A DNA stretch of 64,000 nucleotides from Pedobacter cryoconitis (lineage in GTDB: Bacteria > Bacteroidota > Bacteroidia > Sphingobacteriales > Sphingobacteriaceae). This document shows, in pieces, positions 9,171 through 17,806 of the stretch. The stretch spans positions 65,922-129,921 of the forward strand of contig NZ_QLLR01000001.1 of the NCBI RefSeq assembly GCF_003259615.1. Direction: 5' to 3'. Made by a program: the position numbers and the translations under genes. Every line of letters begins with the position of its first letter. The stretch's first letter is position 1. The notes below the pieces were generated by a model that saw only the letters and a program-made list of their open reading frames with translations, had not been told where the DNA came from and searched no databases.

Positions 9171-10934
9171 TCAGCTCAATCTTTTCCCGTGCATTAATCT
9201 GTCTACGGCTTCCTTAAACGAGCCTGCCCTGGTTACTTCTCCCGAATTAATGAAGAAGATCTCATCTGCGTTTTCAATCGTATTTAACCGGTGTGCAATC
9301 ACGACTAAAGTAGTTTCTTTTGGCAAGTTAGCTAAAATCTGCCCAAGTAACTGTTCTGTTATCGTATCAATATTAGCTGTAGCCTCATCCAGAATCAATA
9401 GCTCTGGTCTGCGTAAAACTGCCCGCATAAAAGCAATCAGCTGTTTTTGTCCGATACTCAGACTATTTCCACCAGATAAAATTGCCGTATCCAGTCCGTC
9501 ATCAAAGGTAGCCAGTAATCCTTCTAATTTTGCCTCCTTCAATACATTCAGGAATTGTTCATTGCTGAATTTATGATAACGCGGGTTACTATAAAGAATA
9601 TTCTCTCGTACTGTTCCTGTAAACAAGAAAGGTTCCTGCAGGATAAAACCTATTTTCTCTGCACGTTCTTCTGCATTGTAAGTACGAATATCTTTACCAC
9701 TTAACAAGATAGTACCTTCCAGCGGATCATACAAACGCGCCATCAATGACGCAGTAGTAGTTTTACCACCACCTGTTGGCCCTACCAGCGCATAAGTTTT
9801 ACCGCGCTGCATTGCAAAACTGATATTGTGCAGGATCTCATAACCGCCAGGATAACCAAAATGTACGTTTCTGAATTCCAGGACCGCATCAGTCGGGTTA
9901 TCTGTATCATCGTAAGAAATAGTCACCAGGTTACTGTTCAGCGATAAAATCTGGCTGATCCTATCCCACCCTGCCAGGGCCAGCTGAAAACTTGTCCATA
10001 AAGCTGCAAGCTGACGCAGCGGATTGTAAAAGTTGGTCGCATAAGACAGGTAACTCACCAATAAACCGATCGTGAAATTCCCCTGTGTAATCAGGTAAAT
10101 ACCAAAAGATAATACAGTCAATTGTGCAATCGAACTAAAAAGCCCGAATACGGGTAAAAAGATATTATTGGCCAGACCTGCACCAATTGCAGTTTTATAA
10201 TTCTTTTGATTAGCCTGATCAAACCGCTTTCTGAAATAATCACGCCTGTTAAAAGCAATGATTACCTTAAAATTATTCAGGCTCTCCTGAATTTCGGCAC
10301 TCATTGCACCGGTGCTCTTCAGGTTTAACGCATTTTTCTTCTTGATCCAGGGAGAGACTAATTTGGTGAAAATCAGAATAAAAACAGCAGGAACTAAAGC
10401 GGCCAGTCCCAGTTCGATATTGATAATCAGCAGGAAAATCCCTGCGCCAATCATAATCACTATATTACTGATAAACTGCATCAGTGCCTGTGAAAAGAAC
10501 TGGCTAAGCTTATCCGTATCGTTATTGACCCTGGAAATCAGATCTCCCGCTTTATTTTCATTAAAAAAAGCAAGCGGAAGCTGTTGAATCTTATTAAAAA
10601 TCGTATTCCGCAGCTCGAAAATAATACGCTGTCCCAATCCTCCCATTAACTTCGTCTGAAAATAACTGCTTACAAAAGCAGTCACATACATCGCTAACAG
10701 GATACCTGAAAATACCAGTACGCCATGATACTGTTTAGTCAGGATATATTTATCAATCGTGTGCCCGATTAAAAAAGGGCCTAATAAATTCAAAAATGCG
10801 TTCAGCAGCACTGCACACAGTGCAATGATCAATGTTTTTCTTTCCTGTTCTACCAGCTTTAACAAGCTCTTTACACCCGACCAGGTAGAACTTTTCGCTT
10901 CCCCATCGGGCAAACTGTTCAGGTTATAATTCAT
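9171..10934 (-). CDS. ABC exporter subunit (membrane plus ATPase), canonical catalytic half
   Basis: Half-transporter of the MsbA/MdlB type, 587 aa: six membrane helices in about residues 35 to 320, then an ATPase domain. Visible motifs are Walker A GPTGGGKTTT, a Q-loop (FILQEPFLF), Walker B LLILDEATANID with the catalytic glutamate, and the switch histidine in VVIAHRLNT. Its signature motif is LSIGQKQ rather than LSGGQ. The gene start overlaps the end of the upstream ABC gene by 11 bases. That partner lacks the catalytic glutamate and switch histidine but has a perfect signature, so together they look like a heterodimeric exporter with one active and one degenerate ATP site. Confidence 0.93.
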   Translation of the reverse strand: MNYNLNSLPDGEAKSSTWSGVKSLLKLVEQERKTLIIALCAVLLNAFLNLLGPFLIGHTIDKYILTKQYHGVLVFSGILLAMYVTAFVSSYFQTKLMGGLGQRIIFELRNTIFNKIQQLPLAFFNENKAGDLISRVNNDTDKLSQFFSQALMQFISNIVIMIGAGIFLLIINIELGLAALVPAVFILIFTKLVSPWIKKKNALNLKSTGAMSAEIQESLNNFKVIIAFNRRDYFRKRFDQANQKNYKTAIGAGLANNIFLPVFGLFSSIAQLTVLSFGIYLITQGNFTIGLLVSYLSYATNFYNPLRQLAALWTSFQLALAGWDRISQILSLNSNLVTISYDDTDNPTDAVLEFRNVHFGYPGGYEILHNISFAMQRGKTYALVGPTGGGKTTTASLMARLYDPLEGTILLSGKDIRTYNAEERAEKIGFILQEPFLFTGTVRENILYSNPRYHKFSNEQFLNVLKEAKLEGLLATFDDGLDTAILSGGNSLSIGQKQLIAFMRAVLRRPELLILDEATANIDTITEQLLGQILANLPKETTLVVIAHRLNTIENADEIFFINSGEVTRAGSFKEAVDRLMHGKRLS

Positions 10935-12663
10935 AATTGCTTGTACTTTGTTGAGAGTTAAGAATTTGTATATATTCCGGGCTTTTTCGCATCAGTTCTT
11001 CATGCGTCCCTTCAGCCAGCAACTCACCCTGCATCAGCAGGATAATCTTTTCATAATGCTGTACCGCCGCAATTTTCTGGGTAACGGAAATTAAAGTAAG
11101 CCCGGGATAATTTGCAGTAATATTAGCCAGTATTTTTTGTTCGGTTTGCGGGTCAACCCTTGCCGTAAAATCGTCCAGTAATAATATTTTCGGGTTTAAA
11201 GCCAAAGCACGCGCCAGCATAATCCGCTGTTTCTGACCACCTGAAAGGCTCAATCCGCGCTCTGAAACCTTGGTATTTAATCCTTCAGGCATCGCGTCTA
11301 TAAAGTCTTTCAGCTCTGCAGTCGCAATAGATTTCTCCAGCGACTCATCAGTAACCAGATCACTAAAAGCAATATTTTCACGGATACTCATGTTAAACAT
11401 AATACTATCCTGAAATACGAACCCTACCTGGGCATGAAAAGCCTCGGATTGATACTCTTCAATGGGTTTACCATCGTATAATACCTTTCCTGAACTCGCA
11501 TGAATAAGTCCGGTCAGCAGGTAAAGCAACTGAGATTTTCCCGCAGCAGTAGGCCCGATAATTGCAATTTTAGCACCCGGCTCCACTTGGAAAGAAATGT
11601 CCTTCAGTGAAGATTTCTCCCCATAAGTGACACTTATTGCTTCTACCTTGATTGCTCCGGTGAGGCCTGTTGTCAGACTCCCGGTTTCCGCAGGATCTTC
11701 TGCATTCAGCACCTGGCCGATCCTTCCAAAAGATGCCGTAGCCTGTGCAATCACGTTACTCATAAAACCAATCACCAGGATCGGAAAAATTAATAGGGCA
11801 AGATAACTGTTGAAAGCAGCAAAGTCCCCGATGGTCATGCTCCCTTTAATCACATAATGTCCACCTAAAGCAAGAATCGTTAATCCGGCCATATTTGCTG
11901 TAAAAACAATGATCGGAATTAACCATGCAAATAACCGGAGAATAGAAATACCAATATTTTTTGCCTGTGTACTCGCATTAAAAAACTTCTCATATTCCAG
12001 TTGCTGAGAATTGATAACGCGGATCAGCGCAGCCCCAAGAATACTTTCGTTGATCACTTTGTTTAACCAGTCAATAACTTCTCTGCTCTTTTTAAACAGC
12101 ACTTTTACTTTACCCAATACAATATAGTAAGCACCACCAATAATTGGAATAATACAAATTGTAGTTAAACCGAGCCTCCAGTTAATACTCAGCAGCAGAA
12201 CGGTAGCGCCGATAATAATAAAAATAGAGGAAACGATAGAAACAATAGCCTGAGAAATAAACATCTTCACTGAATCTACATCTGAGGTCAGGTTAGTCAG
12301 TAATTTCGAAGGATTGGTTTTCTCAATAAAGACAAAACTCTGCTCTGAGATCTTCCTGGTGATCCTGGTCCTCAGATCGCGCGCTACACGTTCGGAAGCA
12401 TAAGTCTGTACAATTCCCTGTAAATAACTGAATACAAAAATAACCAGGGCAACGGCAGTAAATTCTATAATAATATTCTTATAAGAGAAGTCTCCCGAAT
12501 TATAGGCATCAATTCCATGACCAACCATCCGGGGAAGCCACAAGTTCAATCCATTGCTGAATAAAGCAAATAGAATGAGCAGGATGACCATCGCTCTATA
12601 GGGTTTTAACAGGCTGAATATTCCCGGAGGGCTCTTTTGATCAGTACTGATTTGTTCTTTCAT
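10924..12663 (-). CDS. ABC exporter subunit (membrane plus ATPase), degenerate catalytic half
   Basis: Half-transporter, 579 aa, with six membrane helices in about residues 20 to 310 and a C-terminal ATPase domain. Walker A is GPTAAGKSQ and the signature is a consensus LSGGQKQR. Walker B reads LLLDDFTARVD, so the catalytic glutamate is replaced by aspartate, and the switch-loop histidine is replaced by glutamine (SVTQKIA). These are the known marks of the degenerate half in heterodimeric exporters of the TM287/288, BmrCD or LmrCD type. First gene of the operon, followed by the canonical half with an 11-base overlap. The substrate is unknown; lipids or drugs are usual for the family. Confidence 0.93.
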   Translation of the reverse strand: MKEQISTDQKSPPGIFSLLKPYRAMVILLILFALFSNGLNLWLPRMVGHGIDAYNSGDFSYKNIIIEFTAVALVIFVFSYLQGIVQTYASERVARDLRTRITRKISEQSFVFIEKTNPSKLLTNLTSDVDSVKMFISQAIVSIVSSIFIIIGATVLLLSINWRLGLTTICIIPIIGGAYYIVLGKVKVLFKKSREVIDWLNKVINESILGAALIRVINSQQLEYEKFFNASTQAKNIGISILRLFAWLIPIIVFTANMAGLTILALGGHYVIKGSMTIGDFAAFNSYLALLIFPILVIGFMSNVIAQATASFGRIGQVLNAEDPAETGSLTTGLTGAIKVEAISVTYGEKSSLKDISFQVEPGAKIAIIGPTAAGKSQLLYLLTGLIHASSGKVLYDGKPIEEYQSEAFHAQVGFVFQDSIMFNMSIRENIAFSDLVTDESLEKSIATAELKDFIDAMPEGLNTKVSERGLSLSGGQKQRIMLARALALNPKILLLDDFTARVDPQTEQKILANITANYPGLTLISVTQKIAAVQHYEKIILLMQGELLAEGTHEELMRKSPEYIQILNSQQSTSNYEL

Positions 12664-12947
12664 TTTAAAAAATTATTCCTTAAACCTCAATCAATAGTCA
12701 TTGGTTTATTGAGCTGATGAAGTTATAAATTTTTTACAGGAATAATTTACCGGCAATCGTGTTTTAATCATATTTTAACGGTGAATGAACTGTCCCGACC
12801 GGTGAATTAATTAAAACCCCTTGTTATTCTGTATAGGTGTATCAATTTAGTTTGGGCTGTTCTTTTAATCATAAAAAACATTATCTTTAGTTAAATCAAC
12901 TAATGCTCTCCAGCTCATTTTTTGATTCTGATAAAAAAAGAGTCGCG

Positions 12948-13292
12948 ATGAAAAGAGTGATTGTACAGGATACGGACCTTGACCTGCTTACGATACTGAC
13001 CTTTCTTTTAGAGGAGGCCAGTTTTGAAGTACTCCCTGTTTCTCACTGTAAAGATGTGGCTTCAAAAATAAACAGCTTTGATCCTCAGCTTATTGTACTT
13101 GACTTCAGGCTTTCGGGCGAAGAATGCACCTGTTTATGTGCAGCTATCAAAAAAGACTTTCCCTGTATTCCAATTGTGGCACTGAGTTGTAACCATAACA
13201 TTCAGAAACAGTATGCGATTTGCGGTTTTGATGACTATGTGGCTAAACCTTTTGACATTGAACACCTGTTATCGGTGATGCGCAAATATTGA
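12948..13292 (+). CDS. Stand-alone response regulator receiver protein
   Basis: A single CheY-like receiver domain of 114 aa with no output domain. The phospho-acceptor aspartate is in LIVLDFRLSG, followed by the threonine/serine position in VALSC and the conserved lysine in YVAKPFD. The N-terminal acidic pair is changed: VQDTD has Q where the first acidic residue usually lies. The ATG at 12903 is in frame and would add 15 residues not typical of receivers; the ATG at 12948 starts directly at the first beta strand and has AAAGAG upstream, so I chose it. No histidine kinase is adjacent. Confidence 0.85.
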   Translation: MKRVIVQDTDLDLLTILTFLLEEASFEVLPVSHCKDVASKINSFDPQLIVLDFRLSGEECTCLCAAIKKDFPCIPIVALSCNHNIQKQYAICGFDDYVAKPFDIEHLLSVMRKY

Positions 13293-13394
13293 GATTAATG
13301 CCGGCCTGCCTGCAGTAACCAGATTATTACCAGTTTCTGAACGCTCATCTTATAGTATTTTATGTAAATTCGGCTAAACCATTTATCATAGAAA

Positions 13395-15536
13395 ATGAAT
13401 AAAATATTCATCATGCCACTTTTGGCTATCATTGCAGTAACCGCATCCTGCGGAAATAACAAGGAGAAATCCGGCGATGAGCAAACAGGTTCCTCTGCAA
13501 ATCCTTTTACCGAGGCAAGTAAACTTGCTTATCAGACACCAGCATTTGATCAGATTAAAGATGACGATTTTCAGCCTGCCTTAGAACAGGGAATGAAAAT
13601 TCAGTTAGAAGAAATGCAGAAAATTGCAGATAATCCGGATGCCCCAACTTTTGAAAACACTTTGGTGGCGATGGAAAAAAGCGGGCAGATGTTAACCAGG
13701 ACAAACAATGTATTCAGTGCTTTAACCAGTGGAAATACGAATCCTAAACTACAAAAAGTACAGGAAGAGATTGCGCCGAAACAAGCAGCTCATCAGGATG
13801 CCATTTATCTGAACTCCAAATTATTCAAACGCGTACAGGCAATTTACGATAAACGTGAACAATTGAAACTCGATCCGGAGTCTAAACGCCTGGTTGAGTT
13901 CTACGAACAGCAATTTGAACTCGCAGGCGCGAAATTATCTGATGCTGATAAAACCAAACTTAAAAAGCTGAACGAAGAAGAAGCTTCCTTAAGTACGAAA
14001 TTCTCTAACCTGTTACTGGCAGCCAATAAAGCAGGAGGGATTTTATTTTCAGACAAAGCAGAACTGGCGGGACTTTCATCAGGAGAGCTTGATGCGGCAG
14101 CACAAGATGCTAAAGCAAACAAACAGGAAGGCAAATGGTTAATTTCCCTGCAAAACACAACGCAACAGCCTGTTTTAAGATCTTTAACCAACCGTGCAAC
14201 ACGCGAAAAGATATTTAAGGCTTCCTGGAACCGTACAGAAAAACAAGATGCCAATGATACACGCAGCACGATTGTACGTATTGCTAAAATCAGAGCTGAC
14301 AAAGCTAAACTGCTGGGTTTCCCTGATTATGCAAGCTGGAAATTACAAGACCAGATGGCTAAAACGCCAGCAGCCGTGGATGCCTTTTTTGCCCAGTTAG
14401 TTCCTGCTGCAACTGCTAAAGCCAAAGCTGAGGCGGCAGACATTCAAGCGCAGGCAGATCTGGAAAAAGGAGGTTTTAAAATCCAGCCATGGGATTGGGA
14501 TTATTACGCGGAGAAAGTCAGAAAGCAAAAATATGATCTGGATGAAAACCAGGTTAAACCATACTTTGAATTGAACAAGGTATTAGAGAAAGGTGTTTTC
14601 TACGCTGCAAATTTATTGTATGGCATCACTTTCACAGAACGTCATGACCTTCCGGTTTATCAGAAAGATGTCAGAGTATTTGAAGTATTTGACAAAGATA
14701 AAACTACAATCGGCCTGTTCTATTGTGATTATTTCAAACGTGATAATAAATCAGGAGGTGCATGGATGTCTAATTTTGTTGGACAGTCTAAATTATTGGG
14801 TACTAAACCAGTAATTTATAATGTATGTAATTTCACCAAACCCGCTGAAGGACAACCTGCTTTAATCAGCTTCAGCGATGTAACGACGATGTTCCACGAA
14901 TTTGGACACGGTTTACATGGTTTATTTGCCAATCAGCAATATCCAGCTATATCAGGTACTAATGTAGCCCGTGATTTTGTAGAGTTCCCTTCTCAATTCA
15001 ATGAGCATTGGGCATTAAATCCACAAGTCTTTAAAAACTATGCTGTTCATTATAAAACAGGTGAATTAATGCCACAGGTTTTAGTGGATAAAATTAAAAA
15101 AGCAGCCACTTTTAACCAGGGATATAACCTGACCGAAATCCTTGCTGCAGCTTCTTTAGACCTGGCATGGCACAAAATACCGGCCAGTGCACCGCTGCAA
15201 AACACGGATGAATTTGAAAAGGCTTCTTTACATCAATTGAAACTGGATCTTACTGAAGTTCCACCACGTTACCGGACCAGCTATTTCTCTCATATCTGGG
15301 GCGGAGGTTATGGTGCAGGTTATTACGCTTATTTATGGACTGAAATGCTGGATGACGATGCTTATTCATGGTTTGAAGAAAACGGAGGTTTAAACAGAGT
15401 AAATGGTCAGCGTTTCCGCGATATGATCTTATCCAAAGGAAATACAGAAGATTATGGAAAGCTGTTCCGCGAATTCAGAGGACATGATCCAAAAATCGGC
15501 CCTATGGAGAAAAACCGTGGTCTGACTACGAAATAG
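13395..15536 (+). CDS. M3 family zinc metallopeptidase lipoprotein (peptidyl-dipeptidase Dcp-like)
   Basis: Zinc peptidase of the oligopeptidase/dipeptidyl carboxypeptidase family, 713 aa. The lipoprotein signal (VTASC, C19) places it in the envelope, unlike the cytoplasmic E. coli Dcp. The catalytic HEFGH motif lies at about residues 501 to 505 in TTMFHEFGHGLHGLF, and the third ligand is expected in the helix near NVARDFVEFPSQ. The HIWGGGYGAGYYAYLW stretch and the C-terminal end are typical of the family. It probably trims peptides outside the inner membrane for nutrition. The gene is single and ends in a clear terminator. Confidence 0.95.
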   Translation: MNKIFIMPLLAIIAVTASCGNNKEKSGDEQTGSSANPFTEASKLAYQTPAFDQIKDDDFQPALEQGMKIQLEEMQKIADNPDAPTFENTLVAMEKSGQMLTRTNNVFSALTSGNTNPKLQKVQEEIAPKQAAHQDAIYLNSKLFKRVQAIYDKREQLKLDPESKRLVEFYEQQFELAGAKLSDADKTKLKKLNEEEASLSTKFSNLLLAANKAGGILFSDKAELAGLSSGELDAAAQDAKANKQEGKWLISLQNTTQQPVLRSLTNRATREKIFKASWNRTEKQDANDTRSTIVRIAKIRADKAKLLGFPDYASWKLQDQMAKTPAAVDAFFAQLVPAATAKAKAEAADIQAQADLEKGGFKIQPWDWDYYAEKVRKQKYDLDENQVKPYFELNKVLEKGVFYAANLLYGITFTERHDLPVYQKDVRVFEVFDKDKTTIGLFYCDYFKRDNKSGGAWMSNFVGQSKLLGTKPVIYNVCNFTKPAEGQPALISFSDVTTMFHEFGHGLHGLFANQQYPAISGTNVARDFVEFPSQFNEHWALNPQVFKNYAVHYKTGELMPQVLVDKIKKAATFNQGYNLTEILAAASLDLAWHKIPASAPLQNTDEFEKASLHQLKLDLTEVPPRYRTSYFSHIWGGGYGAGYYAYLWTEMLDDDAYSWFEENGGLNRVNGQRFRDMILSKGNTEDYGKLFREFRGHDPKIGPMEKNRGLTTK

Positions 15537-15552
15537 AAAGAAATTTCAACTG

Positions 15553-15588
15553 AACGGGATTAAGTATTAAGCTTAATCCCGTTTTTTT
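15553..15588 (+). terminator. Rho-independent terminator after the M3 peptidase gene
   Basis: A 12-bp perfect stem (AACGGGATTAAG and its complement, 15553-15564 and 15572-15583) with a seven-base loop and a run of T. Confidence 0.93.
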
Positions 15589-15642
15589 ATGAGGTGTTAT
15601 CAATATTGTTATTATTTTAGCGAGACACACAAATAAAATCAG

Positions 15643-16353
15643 ATGATCCGTATTTACATTTTCTTGCTGACAGCCCTGTGCTTTTTGGGCACCACTGTCA
15701 TTGCCCAGACCAATTCTCAGAATAGTGGCTGGTTATTCTTGCTTAATAATACTAAAATCAATGAAAAATGGGGAACTCACCTGGATGTTCAGGTCAGATC
15801 TGCAGACGATTGGAAAAACGTAAAGAACTTCCTGTTCAGACCGGGGATAACTTATTTTATCAATCCTCAAAATGATGTGACACTGGGTTACTTGTTAAGT
15901 GAAACCCACAATCAGGTCGATGATCTTGGCGAACACAAACTCGTTGAGCACCGCATCTGGCAGCAGTACATTCACAAACACAAGATCAGTACAGTGAACG
16001 TGAGCCACAGGTTCAGATTAGAACAGCGGTTTGTAGAGAAAGTACGTGATCAGGATGTATTTGCGCAGCGTTTAAGATACTTTGTCCGTTTCCTTATTCC
16101 GCTAAAAAAAGAAGCACAGCAGTTTGAAGAAGGGCTCTTTGCAGCGTTGCAAAATGAACTTTTCTTCAATGTTCAGCATAAGAATAAATTGAGTGGTCAT
16201 TTCTTTGATCAGAACCGGGCTTATGCAGCGCTGGGCTACCGTTTCAGTAAGAAATTCGATCTGGAAGCAGGTTATTTAAATCAGGCTGTAAAAGGGGTAA
16301 GTACCAATTCCGTGAACAATGTCATTCAACTGGCAGTATACACCCGGTTTTAA
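15643..16353 (+). CDS. DUF2490 outer membrane beta-barrel-like protein
   Basis: Exported protein of 236 aa with a signal peptide (residues 1 to about 22, ending VIAQ). The rest is a series of amphipathic beta strands with aromatic ends and finishes in VYTRF, a C-terminal phenylalanine as in outer membrane barrels. The pattern NEKWGTHLDVQVRSADDW, then RPGITYFINP and LEQRF, matches the DUF2490 family, which is widespread in Bacteroidota and has no established function. It is monocistronic, bounded by terminators on both sides. Confidence 0.85.
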   Translation: MIRIYIFLLTALCFLGTTVIAQTNSQNSGWLFLLNNTKINEKWGTHLDVQVRSADDWKNVKNFLFRPGITYFINPQNDVTLGYLLSETHNQVDDLGEHKLVEHRIWQQYIHKHKISTVNVSHRFRLEQRFVEKVRDQDVFAQRLRYFVRFLIPLKKEAQQFEEGLFAALQNELFFNVQHKNKLSGHFFDQNRAYAALGYRFSKKFDLEAGYLNQAVKGVSTNSVNNVIQLAVYTRF

Positions 16354-16357
16354 TTAA

Positions 16358-16399
16358 AAAAGCCTGTTTAGATTAAGTTTCATCTAAACAGGCTTTTAT
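16358..16399. terminator. Bidirectional terminator between DUF2490 and GntP genes
   Basis: A 16-bp perfect stem (AAAAGCCTGTTTAGAT, 16358-16373, and its complement, 16382-16397) with an eight-base loop, A-rich before and T-rich after, lying between convergent genes. Confidence 0.92.
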
Positions 16400-16422
16400 C
16401 AATGCTGCAGGCAGCAATTAAT

Positions 16423-17715
16423 TTATACAAACTGGCTCAGCAGCAATACCCCGGCCAGTCCGAGTACAGAAACCAGGCTTTCCATCACTGTCCAGGTTTT
16501 AAAAGTCTCTTTCAAACTCAGGTTAAAATACTCTTTGAACATCCAGAAACCGGTGTCATTCACATGAGAAAGCATTAAACTTCCCGCCCCTACCGCAAGT
16601 ACCATTAATTCTGGTGAGGCTCCCGCAGTGATAAAAGGGATAACCATGCCAGAAGCCGTTAACGCAGCCACAGTAGCTGAACCTAAAGTAACCCGCAATA
16701 ATGCAGCAATCAGCCAGCCCAGAATTAACGGAGAAACATTCAGGTCACCAGTTAATGTTTTCACCTGTTCACCGATTCCGCTGTCTACCAGGATCTGCTT
16801 GAAAGCACCGCCCGCAGCTATAATCAGGATAATCATCGCAATACTCTTCACGCCTTCTACACAAGAATCCATGGCTTTTTCCATCGGCATTCGCTGAATA
16901 GTAATCGTAATCAAAACGGCCATTGTTAACGCAACTGTTGGATTTGCAATAAAAGTAAGCACATGCTGAATAGCAGGGTTTTGGGTGAGCAGAACGCCAA
17001 CAGTTCCCACCACAATAAAGAATATCGGGGAAAGTGCAATGATAAAACTTTTCAGTGCAGATGGTAAGTTTTCTTCTCCTTGTAAATCCAGTTTTTGATG
17101 TGCCCGATCTCCTTTAGGTAATTTAATAATGGCTCTTGGAAAAAAGATACCAGCGATGATAGCCACAGGAATACTGATGATCAAACCATAAATTAAGATA
17201 CGGCCAATGTCAGCATGAAAAATACTCGCCAAAGCAACCGGGCCTGGGTGGGGCGGGAGAAAACCATGCGTTATAGAAAGCGCAGCAGCCATCGGTATCC
17301 CTACATATAGTTTAGGGAGTTTAGCGGCCGAAGCAATCGTAAACACCAATGGAATCAAAACCACAAAACCAGCATTATAAAATAAGGGGATACCAACCAG
17401 GATTCCTGTCAGCAGTACAGCCCATTGTATATTTTGAATACCAAAGATCCGGACCAGCACAAAGACGATTTTCTTTGCTGCACCACTATCCTCAGCCAGT
17501 TTACCAACCATCGCCCCCAAAGCAAGTACCATGACCATATCGCCCATTGTACTGCCAATACCTTTGCTCACAGAGTTCATGACCGTTTCTACAGGCAAAC
17601 CTAACATCAGTCCTGTAGCGACCGCTACAATCAGCAGTGCAAGCATAGGGCTTACTTTCTTAAGGATCAGGATCAGCAGGATAATTATGCCAAAGAGTAC
17701 GAGTAATAAGTCCAT
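16423..17715 (-). CDS. GntP family gluconate/organic acid permease
   Basis: Inner-membrane symporter of the gluconate:H+ (GntP) family, 430 aa, with about 12 hydrophobic segments spread over the whole length. Family landmarks include VEGVKSIAMIILIIAAGGAF, the HGFLPPHPGPVA segment, and the C-terminal SHVNDTGFWMFKEYF. Gluconate is the best known substrate; related permeases take other sugar acids or hydroxy acids, so the exact substrate is open. There is no gluconate kinase or regulator beside it, which makes it an isolated transporter gene. It converges with the DUF2490 gene across a shared terminator. Confidence 0.93.
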   Translation of the reverse strand: MDLLLVLFGIIILLILILKKVSPMLALLIVAVATGLMLGLPVETVMNSVSKGIGSTMGDMVMVLALGAMVGKLAEDSGAAKKIVFVLVRIFGIQNIQWAVLLTGILVGIPLFYNAGFVVLIPLVFTIASAAKLPKLYVGIPMAAALSITHGFLPPHPGPVALASIFHADIGRILIYGLIISIPVAIIAGIFFPRAIIKLPKGDRAHQKLDLQGEENLPSALKSFIIALSPIFFIVVGTVGVLLTQNPAIQHVLTFIANPTVALTMAVLITITIQRMPMEKAMDSCVEGVKSIAMIILIIAAGGAFKQILVDSGIGEQVKTLTGDLNVSPLILGWLIAALLRVTLGSATVAALTASGMVIPFITAGASPELMVLAVGAGSLMLSHVNDTGFWMFKEYFNLSLKETFKTWTVMESLVSVLGLAGVLLLSQFV

Positions 17716-17754
17716 AGTAATTCGGTTAGTCTTGTTCGGTAATAGTTAAAATGA

Positions 17755-17789
17755 AAGAAGCCGTTTAATTTGATTTTAAACGGCTTCTT
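17755..17789 (-). terminator. Terminator of the Prc-type protease gene
   Basis: A 13-bp perfect stem (AAGAAGCCGTTTA, 17755-17767, and its complement, 17777-17789) with a nine-base loop, followed on the minus strand by a T-rich stretch. It lies 18 bases after the protease stop. Confidence 0.88.
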
Positions 17790-17806
17790 AAGATAGTATT
17801 TTAGGA

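Noticed and set aside
12779..12807. Direct repeat CGGTGAAT, 21 bases apart, as response regulator site
   Set aside because: Only eight bases, two copies, and the adjacent receiver protein has no DNA-binding domain; chance is likely.
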